This document shows positions 44,229-53,832 of a DNA stretch of 64,000 nt, one piece after another. Source of the DNA: Pirellulales bacterium (lineage in GTDB: Bacteria > Planctomycetota > Planctomycetia > Pirellulales > Thermoguttaceae); NCBI GenBank assembly GCA_016936015.1, contig JAFGPV010000146.1:121612-185611 (forward strand), written 5' to 3'. Below the pieces are notes generated by a model. It worked only from the letters and a program-made list of their open reading frames with translations. It did no database searches and was not told where the DNA came from. The first letter of the stretch is position 1. The number at the start of each line of letters is the position of its first letter. A program made the translations under genes and the position numbers.

Positions 44229-45908
44229 ATGTGGGAATGCAAACGATCGTCGATGAGTTGCTGCTTTCGCCTTGGGCAAGTCATGGTTCGCTGCATGGTT
44301 GCGGTAAGCGTTGCAACTGCGGCAGGATGGCTTACGGTCCACCGAGCCGGCGGCGCGGAGCCGACAGAGAGGGTGAGAAACGAACCTTGGGGGGTTGCGG
44401 AGGGCGGATTGCGGACGCGGCTGGTGCCGTTTGCCGATCATTTCAAGCTCGGCCGGCCAATGAAGTTCCGGCTGGAACTGAAGAACGTCGGGGAATCCGT
44501 CATTCTCTATGATCCCCAGCAGGTCGATATCAACGGATCGCTGAAGGTTCTTGATCCGGAAGGGCGTCCCGTTCGCTACGTCGCCACTTCGTTCCAAACG
44601 CTTGGCGGCAAACGACCCGCATTGACGCCCGGCAATATCGTGAATCTGTTTTCCGGTTTGGACCTCGATTCGCAGTACCTCATCGTCAAGCCGGGCAAGT
44701 ACAAGGTGCAATTCCGCGGATGGGCGTTTCCGGAGTCAAACACAGTCGAGATCGAGGTCCGGCCCGGCACGCTGCCGCCGATCAAGCAGTTGGCCGCGCG
44801 GCTGCTGGAGGTCCTCCCCAAAGAGTGGATCCTCACCGTCCACGGCTATGCCGGCGAATCGGACCGGAGCCGTTCCGTGTTTTGGGACGATCCACCTCCC
44901 GGCTGGGAGCCTGTGCGTGGTCTAGCGACCATTGAGCTGGACGGAAACCCAGGAAAAGGTGAAGGAGGGGTGGATGCAACCTTCTGGCTGAGCAATCGTC
45001 AATTGGAGTGGACCGGAAAAGTCGATAGACCAGGCCAAACAGCAGCGGTCTATTTCGGAAAATGTCTCGAAGGTCACCTCTATGCTCAATTGCCTTCTGC
45101 CGTTGCCGTCGAAGCCGCCCGGTGGCCGACCTTCGAAAAGGATCTCCGGAAGGCCTGGAAAGTCAAGGAGGAGAACGAATTTTCGGAAATCAATCGCGTG
45201 AAGAACGACGAGTACCTAAGCCGTCTTCAAGACCAGCCGCGGCGCGATTCGCTCGTTCTTGACAATGAGGAGGTTACCGATGCCGGACTGAAACATCTTG
45301 AGGGCCTCTCGCACCTGAATGCGCTCTGGCTCCGCAACACTCGAATCACGGACCAGGGCCTGAAATCATTTAAAAAGTTGCCGCGCCTTCAATATCTATT
45401 TCTCGACGGCAACAAGATTACGGACGCCGGCTTGGAGCACCTGAAAGGGTTGACTCAACTCAAAGGGCTGTCGCTTGACGAGACGAAGATTACGGACGCC
45501 GGACTGGCAAAGCTCAAGGGATTGGCGCGGCTCGATCACCTGTCGCTCGGCGGCACGTCGATCACCGACGCCGGGCTGGAGACCGTCAAGGGATTTCCCC
45601 GCCTCGATTCGCTGATCCTTGACAACACGCGGATCACCGACGCCGGACTGCGTCACCTCGCGGGATTGACCCGGATGGACCGGCTCTCGCTTGCCCATAC
45701 CCGCATTACGGACGCCGGGCTGGAACACCTCAAAGACATGAAGGACCTTACGACGCTGGACCTCGACGAAACCCAGGTCAGCGACGAGGGAGCCAGGCGG
45801 CTCCAGCAAACCTTGCCACACTGCGAACTGTACTACAAGTCGGAGAAAGAGCGCAACAGGCGGTGGCAGTCGCTTCTGAAGGATGTCAAACCGGCTCCGG
45901 AGGAATAA
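44229..45908 (+). CDS. Secreted leucine-rich-repeat protein
   Basis: Start ATG 44229, preceded by GGGAGG; 559 residues. A signal or anchor segment VRCMVAVSVATAAGWL ends near GGAEPTERV. The N-terminal half has beta-rich, extracellular-looking sequence with no known domain (GRPMKFRLELKNVGESVILY, YLIVKPGKYKVQFRG). Seven 24-residue leucine-rich repeats start near residue 345, each opening ITDAGL or a close variant, with a partial eighth (VSDEGARRLQQ) as cap. This LRR type is common in planctomycetes and is linked to protein-protein interaction. The repeats are nearly identical, which suggests recent expansion. Two related repeat clusters flank the gene. Confidence 0.88.
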   Translation: MWECKRSSMSCCFRLGQVMVRCMVAVSVATAAGWLTVHRAGGAEPTERVRNEPWGVAEGGLRTRLVPFADHFKLGRPMKFRLELKNVGESVILYDPQQVDINGSLKVLDPEGRPVRYVATSFQTLGGKRPALTPGNIVNLFSGLDLDSQYLIVKPGKYKVQFRGWAFPESNTVEIEVRPGTLPPIKQLAARLLEVLPKEWILTVHGYAGESDRSRSVFWDDPPPGWEPVRGLATIELDGNPGKGEGGVDATFWLSNRQLEWTGKVDRPGQTAAVYFGKCLEGHLYAQLPSAVAVEAARWPTFEKDLRKAWKVKEENEFSEINRVKNDEYLSRLQDQPRRDSLVLDNEEVTDAGLKHLEGLSHLNALWLRNTRITDQGLKSFKKLPRLQYLFLDGNKITDAGLEHLKGLTQLKGLSLDETKITDAGLAKLKGLARLDHLSLGGTSITDAGLETVKGFPRLDSLILDNTRITDAGLRHLAGLTRMDRLSLAHTRITDAGLEHLKDMKDLTTLDLDETQVSDEGARRLQQTLPHCELYYKSEKERNRRWQSLLKDVKPAPEE

Positions 45909-45923
45909 CGTCAAGAGACCGGG

Positions 45924-46265
45924 ATTACGCTGCGCTCCACCCCCGGCTATTCACGTTGTGCCGCGAACGCGGCGGGTGAAAAAACGGCCGGGCAAGCCGG
46001 CAGGGGTTGTGGATGTTGTTGGCCGTGTTTTCTAGCTCATAAAACATCTTCACCGGCCAGGCGAGCTGGCCGGGGTCGGCGAAAGACCAATTCCATGCTC
46101 CAGACGTGCTGCGTTGGAGAGACGCCGGCCGCAAGCGGCCGGGTTAAACAGGGAAGGCTATCACCTTAGCCCTTTCCCCGACTAACTTTTGGTCAGTGCT
46201 CTTCTCAACCCTCACCCTAACCCTCTCCCCGACCAACCTGCGGTCGGTGCCCGGAGAGGGGACGA
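45924..46265. repeat. Repeat cluster right of the LRR gene
   Basis: Holds GGCTATTCACGTTGTGCCGC near 45941, a hairpin block at 46030-46076 (TTCTAGCTCATAAAACATC, then GGCCAGGCGAGCTGGCC, then GGGGTC), the palindrome GCCGGCCGCAAGCGGCCGG near 46123, and a CCCTCTCC family element with a nested CGACCAACCTGCGGTCGG palindrome at 46208-46262. The same parts appear left of the LRR gene in a different order. Confidence 0.75.
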
Positions 46266-46266
46266 T

Positions 46267-47571
46267 TCACACTGCTTGCGAGGCCTTCAACGCTTGGTCG
46301 AGGTCGGCTTGGAGGTCGGTGAGGTCTTCCAGTCCGACGCTGACGCGGACGTAGTCGTCGGTGATGCCGGCGGCGGCGAGTTCTTCGGGGGTTTGCTGGC
46401 TGTGGGTGGTGCTGGCGGGATGGATGACCAGGGTCTTGGCGTCGCCGATGTTGGCCAGGTGGGAAGCGAGCCGGCAGGACTCGATGAACTTTCGGGCGGC
46501 GGGACGGCCGCCGCGGATGCCAAAGCCGAGGATCGCGCCGGCGCCGTGGGGAAGGTATTTTTTCGCCCGCTCGTGGTCCGTGTGCGAGGGGAGGCCGGGA
46601 TAGTTGACCCAGGCGACGGCCGGGTGTTTTTCGAGGAAGTCGGCCACGGCCAGGGCGTTGGAGCAGTGGCGGGGCATCCGGACGTGGAGGGTTTCGAGGC
46701 CCTGGAGGAAGAGGAAAGCGTTAAACGGGCTGAGCGCGCCGCCCACGTCGCGAAGCCAGTTGACGCGGCAGGTGAGGATATAGCAGAGGTTGCCGAACGT
46801 CTCGTGGAAGACCAGGCCGTGGTAGGAGGGATCGGGGGCGGTGAACTGGGGCCAGCGTTCCGGCTGCTTCGACCAGTCGAACCGCCCGCTGTCGACGATC
46901 GCCCCGCCGATGCTCGTGCCGTGTCCGCCGATGAATTTCGTGAGGCTGTAGACGGCAATGTCAATGCCGTAGAGGAACGGGCGGAAGAGGACCGGGGTGA
47001 GCGTGGTGTTGTCGCAGACCAGGGGCAGCCCGTGGGCATGGGCGACCTGGGCGACGGCCTCGTAGTCGAGGACGTCGTTTTTCGGATTGGCCAGGGCCTC
47101 GACGTACACGGCCCGGGTGTTGGGGCGGACGGCGCGGTCGATATTTTTCGGATCGGTGGCGTCGACGAAGGTCACGTCGATGCCCAGGCGTTTGAAGGTG
47201 TGCCCCAAGAGCGAGATCGTGCCGCCGTAGAGGGCCGCGGCGGAGACGATGTGCCCGCCGGCGTGGCAGAGGTTCCAGAGGGCCACGGCAATGGCGTTCA
47301 TTCCGCTGGCCAGGGCCAAGGCGCCGACACCGCCGTCCAGGGCCGCCAGCCGCTGTTCGAGCACGTCGGTCGTCGGATTCATTAGCCGGGTGTAGATCCA
47401 GCCGAGTTCCTTCAGGGCGAAGAGGTTGGCGGCGTGCTCGGTGTCCTTGAAGACGTAGCTGGTCGTCTGGTGGATCGGTACGGCCCGGGACCCGGTGGCC
47501 GGATCGGGCTGCTGCCCGGCGTGCAGGGCCATCGTGCCGAGGCCGAAGGGAGGAAGTGCGGAGGGATTCAT
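46267..47571 (-). CDS. metY: O-acetylhomoserine sulfhydrylase
   Basis: A 434-residue PLP enzyme of the cystathionine-gamma-synthase fold that converts O-acetylhomoserine plus sulfide to homocysteine. Signatures: RAVPIHQTTSYVFKDTEHA, GWIYTRLMNPTTDVLE, LALASGMNAI and the PLP-lysine segment YSLTKFIGGHGTSIGG near residue 205. FGNLCYILTCRVNWLRDVGG and the C-terminal RVSVGLEDLTDLQADLDQAL follow. Length is that of MetY rather than MetB (about 380). It is single-standing; its substrate would be made by the MetX-MetW fusion at 35821. Upstream lies an inverted repeat, no riboswitch seen. Confidence 0.95.
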   Translation of the reverse strand: MNPSALPPFGLGTMALHAGQQPDPATGSRAVPIHQTTSYVFKDTEHAANLFALKELGWIYTRLMNPTTDVLEQRLAALDGGVGALALASGMNAIAVALWNLCHAGGHIVSAAALYGGTISLLGHTFKRLGIDVTFVDATDPKNIDRAVRPNTRAVYVEALANPKNDVLDYEAVAQVAHAHGLPLVCDNTTLTPVLFRPFLYGIDIAVYSLTKFIGGHGTSIGGAIVDSGRFDWSKQPERWPQFTAPDPSYHGLVFHETFGNLCYILTCRVNWLRDVGGALSPFNAFLFLQGLETLHVRMPRHCSNALAVADFLEKHPAVAWVNYPGLPSHTDHERAKKYLPHGAGAILGFGIRGGRPAARKFIESCRLASHLANIGDAKTLVIHPASTTHSQQTPEELAAAGITDDYVRVSVGLEDLTDLQADLDQALKASQAV

Positions 47572-47603
47572 ACGGCTTATCTCCTCTGATGATCACGGTT
47601 TTC

Positions 47604-47669
47604 TAGCCGACGGCTAACAGCCGCCGAGTGGGACGGGAAATCCTCGCGGCGGCTGTTAGCCGCCGGCTA
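47604..47669. repeat. GCCGCCGGCTAACAGCC palindrome upstream of metY
   Basis: Inverted repeat TAGCCGACGGCTAACAGCCG / CGGCTGTTAGCCGCCGGCTA with a 20-base spacer. It sits in the leader of metY (minus) and between divergent genes. The rest of the 226-base gap holds a TATAAT at 47754 without a good -35. Confidence 0.7.
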
Positions 47670-47797
47670 TTGGATCTGACTTTCACAATCCGGTGCTCAA
47701 CGGCTTGAAATCGGCTTCGGGAGTTTAAATAATACGAGATTCCCAAAGGGTAGTATAATAAAAGAGAACGGTTTTTGACACGGGCTTGATGTATAAT

Positions 47798-49933
47798 ATG
47801 ACTTTTGTCAATATCTCCCTACTTGCCGGAACCGCGCTGATCGCCGTGCCGATCGTGCTGCACCTGATCATGCGCCGGAAGCCGCAGTGGTTCGAGTTCC
47901 CGGCGTTGCGGTTCCTGCAGCGGCGGCACGATGCCAATCGGCGGCAGTTGCGGCTGCGGCATCTTTTATTATTGTTGCTCAGGGCCTTGGCGATCCTGCT
48001 GTTGGCCTGGGCGTTGGCCCGGCCCAGCGTGCAGTTCGGCGGGAGTTTCGGCAGTCAGGAGGCGCCGGTGGCGGCGGCCCTGGTCTTCGACACCGCCCCG
48101 CGGATGGAGTACCGTCACGAAAACCAGACCCGGCTGCAAGCGGCCCAAGACCTCGGGCTGTGGCTGATCGCCCAGTTGCCCCGGGAGAGCGAGATCGCCG
48201 TGCTCGATACGCGGTCCGGCGGCGGGGTGATGCAGGTCGACCGCGGCGCCGCGCGGCGGAGCATCGATCGGCTGGAAATCGTCCCCAACGCGCAGCCGCT
48301 GCCGGACGCCGTCGGCGAGGCCCTGCGGCTGCTGAAGGAAAATCAGCTCCCGCGAAAAGAGCTGTACGTCTTTACCGACTTGTCGCGGGGCGCCTGGCCG
48401 GCCGGCCGGGCCGCGGACCTGCAGCGCCGGCTGGATGAGGTCCCCGGTGCGGGCGTGTACCTGATCGACGTGGGCGTCACGGATCCCGTGGACTACGCCC
48501 TGGGCGAACTGCGGCTTTCGGCCGACGTGCTCTCGACCCGCAGCACGCTGACGATCGAGACGGATATTTCCAGCCTCGGCGGCCGGGGCGAGCGGGCCGT
48601 CGAACTGATCCTGCTCGGCGAAGACGGCCAGGAGCAGAAGTCGGGCGATCGGAGCGTGACGTTGCAGCCCGGCAACGCCCGGCAGGTGGAATTCCGCCTG
48701 ACCGCCCTGGATCTTGGCGTGCACCAGGGTTTTTTGCGGATCGTGGGGCAGGACGGCCTGGCGGCCGACGACGTGCGGTACTTCAGCGCCGAGGTCCAAC
48801 CGCCGTGGCGGGTGCTGATCGCCGCCCCGCCGCCCGCCGGGCAGTACGCGCTGTTTCTCCGCGAGGCCTTGGCGCCGGAATTGTACCGCAAACGGGGGCA
48901 GGCGCGGTTCGAGTGCACGATCGTCGGCCTGGACAAACTCGCCAAGACGCCGCTGGCGCAGTACGCCGCGGTCTTCGTGCTCGATCCCCACAAGCTGACG
49001 CCGGCCGTGTGGCAGAAATTGACCGATTACGCCGCCGACGGCCACGGGGTGGGGATTTTTTTGGGGCGCAACGCCCTGCCGGTCGATCCGTTCAATGAGC
49101 CGCAGGCCCAGGAACTGCTCCCCGGCAAGCTACTGCGGCAGGTGCCCCGGCCGGACGGCGACCTGCACCTTTCCCCGCGCGACCTGACGCACCCGATCCT
49201 GGCCGAGTTCCGCAAGCAAGATCCGGCGCCCTGGGACCTGTTTCCCGTGCTCCGGTATTGGGAACTGGACCGGCTCCACTCCGGCGCGAGCGTGGTGCTC
49301 CGCTACAGCGACGGCCGGCCCGCCGTGCTGGAACGGCCGCTGGGCAACGGCCGCTCGCTGACGATGACCACTCCCGTCTCCGACCGGCCACAGCACAATC
49401 CCTGGAATTTCCTGCCGGTCGGCGACAACGCCTGGCCGTTTATGATCCTGGTCAACCAGATGGCGACCTACCTGGTCGGCAGCACGGGCCAGCAACTCAA
49501 CTACTACGCCGGACAGACGGCCGTCGTACCGCTGGGCGCCGACGTCCCGCGACCCAGCTACCTGCTGAGCGGTCCCGGGGAAATCAGTTTTACCGTCACG
49601 CCCGATCCGGAGCGCCGCTGCCTGGTGATTACCGCCACCGACCGGCCGGGCAACTATCGCGTCCGGGCCGGCGGGCAGAACGACCGCTTCGACCGCGGCC
49701 TGAGCGTCAACCTCGCCCCTGAGCAGACGGAACTCGACCGGATCTCCGAGCAGGAGTTGGCCCAACGGTTCGGCCCCCGGAAATTCCGCTTGGCGAAGAC
49801 CCGAGACCAGATCGACCGCCAGGTCAGCACCGCCCGGGTCGGCCGGGAACTGTTCACGCCGCTGATCCTGGCCCTGGCCGTGGCCCTGGCCTTCGAGTCG
49901 GTGCTGGCCAACCGTTTCTATCGGGAAGGATGA
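47798..49933 (+). CDS. BatA-like membrane protein with vWA-type domain
   Basis: A 711-residue membrane protein. The N-terminus MTFVNISLLAGTALIAVPIVLHLIMRRK is the family BatA-type start, followed by FEFPALRFLQRR and a second helix LLLLLLRALAILLLAWALARPS. A degenerate vWA-type domain follows (VAAALVFDTAPRMEYR where DxSxS would be expected), with SEIAVLDTRSGGGVMQV and ELYVFTDLSRGAWPA. The long periplasmic remainder has beta-sandwich text and a GATase-like stretch (WRVLIAAPPPAGQYALFLRE, GVGIFLGRNAL). A C-terminal helix ends the chain. Such proteins are encoded with MoxR and DUF58 genes (present here on the opposite strand). ATG 47798 is chosen; TTG 47786 and ATG 47789 are also possible. Confidence 0.8.
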   Translation: MTFVNISLLAGTALIAVPIVLHLIMRRKPQWFEFPALRFLQRRHDANRRQLRLRHLLLLLLRALAILLLAWALARPSVQFGGSFGSQEAPVAAALVFDTAPRMEYRHENQTRLQAAQDLGLWLIAQLPRESEIAVLDTRSGGGVMQVDRGAARRSIDRLEIVPNAQPLPDAVGEALRLLKENQLPRKELYVFTDLSRGAWPAGRAADLQRRLDEVPGAGVYLIDVGVTDPVDYALGELRLSADVLSTRSTLTIETDISSLGGRGERAVELILLGEDGQEQKSGDRSVTLQPGNARQVEFRLTALDLGVHQGFLRIVGQDGLAADDVRYFSAEVQPPWRVLIAAPPPAGQYALFLREALAPELYRKRGQARFECTIVGLDKLAKTPLAQYAAVFVLDPHKLTPAVWQKLTDYAADGHGVGIFLGRNALPVDPFNEPQAQELLPGKLLRQVPRPDGDLHLSPRDLTHPILAEFRKQDPAPWDLFPVLRYWELDRLHSGASVVLRYSDGRPAVLERPLGNGRSLTMTTPVSDRPQHNPWNFLPVGDNAWPFMILVNQMATYLVGSTGQQLNYYAGQTAVVPLGADVPRPSYLLSGPGEISFTVTPDPERRCLVITATDRPGNYRVRAGGQNDRFDRGLSVNLAPEQTELDRISEQELAQRFGPRKFRLAKTRDQIDRQVSTARVGRELFTPLILALAVALAFESVLANRFYREG

Positions 49934-49959
49934 GAGGACTCTATTCCCGGGAACACTTC

Positions 49960-50015
49960 AGGAGGACAGGCATTCTTGCCTGTCTTTTCCGCCAGACAGG
50001 AATGTCTGGCCTCCT
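49960..50015. repeat. GGACAGGCATTCC palindromic repeat, copy 3
   Basis: Inverted repeat AGGAGGACAGGCATTCTTGC / CAGGAATGTCTGGCCTCCT between the converging BatA-like and DUF58 genes. By position it may serve as a terminator for both. Confidence 0.85.
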
Positions 50016-50036
50016 GTTTGAGGTGTTCTTTCGGCT

Positions 50037-50933
50037 TTATCCCCGTCCCATGCGGCTGTTGAGATATTCCAAGAGCGCCCTGTCGAACCTCATGCTCGTA
50101 TCCAACGGCACGTAGTCGATGCGGGCCTGGTAGCACTCGCGGCGGTAGTGGTCGCGGAAAGCGGCCAGCTCCTTCAGGTATTCGGGGCGGAAGCCGTCGG
50201 CGTCCAACGCCAAGCGCTGCCGGTTCTCCGGCTCTTCCAACTCGACCATGCCGCGGAAGGGGAATTGCACCTCCGCTTCGTCGAGCACGTGGAAGACGAT
50301 CACGTCGTGCCCGCCGTGCCGCAGACGGTAGAGCGACTCCATCACCGGCCCGGGATCGGCCAGGAGGTCGGAAAAGAGCATGATGAGGCTGGCGTGCTTG
50401 AGCATCGCCGCGACCTGCGTCATGCTCTGCGCGACGTTGGTCTCGCCCTCCGGTTTGAGATTGGCCAGCAGCGAGAGGATATCGCCGAGGTGCTTTCTTT
50501 TCGTCTTCGGCCGCAGGCTGTGGCGGATTTTCCGGTCGAAGGTGAGCAGGCCCACCGGATCCTGCTGGTAGATCATCAAGTAGCAGAGCGCGGCGGCCAG
50601 GCAGATCGAGTATTCGAACTTCGTCAACTCCTGCCGGTAGGTGTAGCCCATCGAGCGGCTCAGGTCCATCACCAGGTAGCCGGTGATGTTCGTCTCCGCC
50701 TCGAACTTCTTGACGTAATACTTGTCCGTCTTGGCGTACACCAGCCAGTCGATGTCCTTCGGATCGTCGCCGGGCACGTACTTCCGATGTTCGCTGAACT
50801 CGACCGAGAACCCGTGGAACGGACTGGCGTGCAGCCCGTGCAAAAATCCCTTCACAATAAACTGTGCGCGCAAGTCCAGCCGCTTGATCTGGTTGATGAC
50901 CTCGGGCTTCAGGTACTTTTCGGCGGTGGACAT
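50037..50933 (-). CDS. DUF58 domain-containing protein
   Basis: A 298-residue protein from ATG 50933 (MSTAEKYLKPEVI). It has the DUF58 signature EYVPGD-type text (HRKYVPGDDPKDIDWLVYAK), then a vWA-like strand ITGYLVMDLSRSMGYTY with a DxSxS-type metal site, and LIMLFSDLLADPGPV. DUF58 proteins work with MoxR ATPases and BatA-like proteins in metal-protein maturation or envelope stress functions that are not yet fully defined. The order moxR then DUF58 on the minus strand is the family norm, but three AT-richer genes separate them here. The BatA-like gene converges on it from the opposite strand. Confidence 0.88.
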   Translation of the reverse strand: MSTAEKYLKPEVINQIKRLDLRAQFIVKGFLHGLHASPFHGFSVEFSEHRKYVPGDDPKDIDWLVYAKTDKYYVKKFEAETNITGYLVMDLSRSMGYTYRQELTKFEYSICLAAALCYLMIYQQDPVGLLTFDRKIRHSLRPKTKRKHLGDILSLLANLKPEGETNVAQSMTQVAAMLKHASLIMLFSDLLADPGPVMESLYRLRHGGHDVIVFHVLDEAEVQFPFRGMVELEEPENRQRLALDADGFRPEYLKELAAFRDHYRRECYQARIDYVPLDTSMRFDRALLEYLNSRMGRG

Positions 50934-50959
50934 GGGGAGATAGGGCGTATGGATTGTCT

Positions 50960-51688
50960 TCACATTGATTTACAGCGTCTGAACGATTTTACATCCGACG
51001 CGGTAAGATCAAACCATTCGCCGCCCTTCCGTTTTGCTTGAAAACGTTCATGCCAGAATCGTTCCGCGGCTTCTGGCGCTTCTGTGGGGATTTTATGTAT
51101 CAACTCGACTTTTTCTGGAAGTTGTATCGTCAAATCATACTGCCTGCACCCGGGGGCTCCGCTATGTCCGATCTTATAGAATTGCCCAGATTTCATGAGG
51201 TAGACAAAACCGACTTTCACTTCCCGATCTTTGTTCTTCTCAAGAACAATTTTTGTCCTAGGCAAATATGCGTCGCACATTTGCGCAACATCGTCACAGT
51301 CTTCACGGGAAAGGCAATACTCATGAAGTCGTCTGACGAGTTTCATTTTCCCGCCGAGACGCTCAAAAGTGGAAGTGCTAGGAAAGCTCGAATCGCGGCG
51401 CGATTTCATTCTCAGTTCCCCATCCACCGGGAGATGAGCCAACTCACGTGCGAGTTGGGCGAACTTTGCGAGGAGTTCTCCGTCGTCGTACGCTGTTGAT
51501 AGCTGATTTGGAGCAAATCCTGCCTCGCGGACTGCATCACTCCATCGAACCCAATATTTTCCCCGCCAATCGCTATAATTAATACCAGTCTCCGACTCGA
51601 ACTTGCGCCAACCGAGTGCCCTGCCACCGTTTTCTTCGGTGGTTCGTTTGATTTCCTGAAGAATGTGCTCCTTCGTTACCATATTCAT
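50960..51688 (-). CDS. GIY-YIG-type nuclease with homing-endonuclease-associated repeats
   Basis: A 242-residue protein, AT-richer than its neighbours. Residues about 1-60 and 65-120 each look like the roughly 60-residue homing-endonuclease-associated repeat (LGWRKFESETGINYSDWRGK, YWVRWSDAVREAGF). Residues about 160-242 form a T5orf172/GIY-YIG-like nuclease: GFVYLMKSGQFYKIGHS, then PEAAERFWHERFQAKRKGGE and WFDLTASDVKSF. The GIY- and YIG-type strands read VYLMK and YKIGHS. It is likely to cut DNA. It occupies the gap between moxR and DUF58, suggesting insertion into a conserved operon. The start ATG 51688 is preceded by GGAG. Confidence 0.8.
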   Translation of the reverse strand: MNMVTKEHILQEIKRTTEENGGRALGWRKFESETGINYSDWRGKYWVRWSDAVREAGFAPNQLSTAYDDGELLAKFAQLARELAHLPVDGELRMKSRRDSSFPSTSTFERLGGKMKLVRRLHEYCLSREDCDDVAQMCDAYLPRTKIVLEKNKDREVKVGFVYLMKSGQFYKIGHSGAPGCRQYDLTIQLPEKVELIHKIPTEAPEAAERFWHERFQAKRKGGEWFDLTASDVKSFRRCKSM

Positions 51689-51702
51689 GGCTCCGGCAAT
51701 CG

Positions 51703-51933
51703 CTAATCTTCAATTTTTGGCTGCTCATTTACATCAAAAATTTCCTTGGCAAGATCCCTCGCTTGCTCAGGATTGCCCAGCCGCGGACTTCTAATGAGGG
51801 CCACTGGTGGAAGATCAACCGTGTAGATGTCGGGGAAAACAATGTATACCTTGGCCTTTTCCGGAAGTGGATCGCCACTCAGCACTTGAATTCGACCATT
51901 TTCAACAACGCCTTCATATGTTAATACCATCAT
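51703..51933 (-). CDS. Small antitoxin-like protein
   Basis: A 76-residue protein from ATG 51933 (MMVLTYEGVVENGRIQVL). The N-terminal beta part with PLPEKAKVYIVFP and an acidic tail recalls the DUF104/VapB-type small proteins that regulate toxins. No toxin gene is adjacent. It is AT-richer than the host and lies 14 bases before the GIY-YIG gene, with the 90-residue gene upstream. Confidence 0.55.
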   Translation of the reverse strand: MMVLTYEGVVENGRIQVLSGDPLPEKAKVYIVFPDIYTVDLPPVALIRSPRLGNPEQARDLAKEIFDVNEQPKIED

Positions 51934-51966
51934 GTTAATCACACGCTCCCTTCTCACATTACGGCA

Positions 51967-52239
51967 TCACTTTACAATCCCAGTTCCTCGCGCAGGCAAC
52001 CCGAGAATTGCTCCATGTGTCGTTTTCCCTTCCGGCATGGTCCAGTCTTCGACCGGCAAGACCTCGGCCGTCAAAGTGGCAAGCTCATCCGTATCGCAGG
52101 CCGAATAGTCCAACCGGGCGCGCAAGGGGTCGAGTAGATCTTCGCGCACCACAACACATTCGACGTGGGAGCCGGGGATGACATATTTGAGTACGTCCCC
52201 TTTTTCGACGGCCTGACATTCCTTATTTGTGAGTTGCAT
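51967..52239 (-). CDS. Small hypothetical protein between moxR and DUF58 genes
   Basis: A 90-residue protein from ATG 52239, with a good GGAGG at 52245-52250. It begins MQLTNKECQAVEKGDVLKYV and contains HVECVVVREDLLDPLRARLDY and ATLTAEVLPVEDW. No family was recognised. Frame opening upstream (52240-52326) is the palindromic repeat at 52257-52319, so it is not coding. It forms the first of three tandem small genes placed between moxR and DUF58. Confidence 0.6.
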   Translation of the reverse strand: MQLTNKECQAVEKGDVLKYVIPGSHVECVVVREDLLDPLRARLDYSACDTDELATLTAEVLPVEDWTMPEGKTTHGAILGLPARGTGIVK

Positions 52240-52256
52240 GTTGTACCTCCGTAATT

Positions 52257-52319
52257 GTCGCCTTTCGCTCCGCGAAAGTTGCGTGAACTGACCGCTGCTT
52301 TCGCGGAGCGAAAGGCGAC
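52257..52319. repeat. TCGCCTTTCGCTCCGCGAAAG palindrome
   Basis: Arms GTCGCCTTTCGCTCCGCGAA and the matching TTCGCGGAGCGAAAGGCGAC flank a 19-base spacer. Perfect stem over 22 bases. It sits just downstream of the moxR stop codon and could terminate that transcript. Confidence 0.8.
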
Positions 52320-52332
52320 TATTCATGGACCG

Positions 52333-53355
<1,023 letters not shown>

Positions 53356-53463
53356 ACGAGGCTCCTTCACTAAGCGTCTAGATTGCTCGAAAGTTTCTGT
53401 TGGTCGTTGGTCGTTGGTCGTCGGTCGAAAATGATAATCACCATATCTATAGACCATTCCGTA

Positions 53464-53832
53464 CTAAGTGTTTTTGCGATTCAATGATTTTAATAATCCA
53501 TTGAGGAGTTGACCAACCCGTTCCGTTAGGCCACAGAGACTTGTCGTGGTCGCTTGATCCCAGTAATTCAAACGTGCGGCAATGAGGATTTGTGTTTCAA
53601 GCTCCTTGAGAGAACCCAAGGCGATGGAAAGAAAATTTTGAAAATCGCGTGTGGTCCTGCGCCCCTGTCCTTCGGCAATATTGGAGGGAATTGATATGGC
53701 CGATCTTCTCATTTGGCTCGTTAAGCAATAGATTTCTTCTTTGGGCAATTTCCGACTGGCTCGATACACATTTTCGACTAAATCCATCGCTTTCTGCCAA
53801 ACAATCAACTTCTGATAATTCGCTTCCGCCAT
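53464..53832 (-). CDS. Four helix bundle protein (23S rRNA IVP/S23-type)
   Basis: A 122-residue all-helical protein matching the S23/IVP family: KLIVWQKAMDLVENVYRA, IYCLTSQMRRSAISIPSNIAEG and LGSLKELETQILIA are characteristic. In other bacteria the family is found inside 23S rRNA intervening sequences or as free-standing proteins, and a homologue (avd) acts in diversity-generating retroelements. No such element is nearby. It is flanked on both sides by short TTGGTCGTTGGTCG-type repeats (about 53397-53427 and 53857-53883), a sign of a mobile cassette. Confidence 0.88.
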   Translation of the reverse strand: MAEANYQKLIVWQKAMDLVENVYRASRKLPKEEIYCLTSQMRRSAISIPSNIAEGQGRRTTRDFQNFLSIALGSLKELETQILIAARLNYWDQATTTSLCGLTERVGQLLNGLLKSLNRKNT

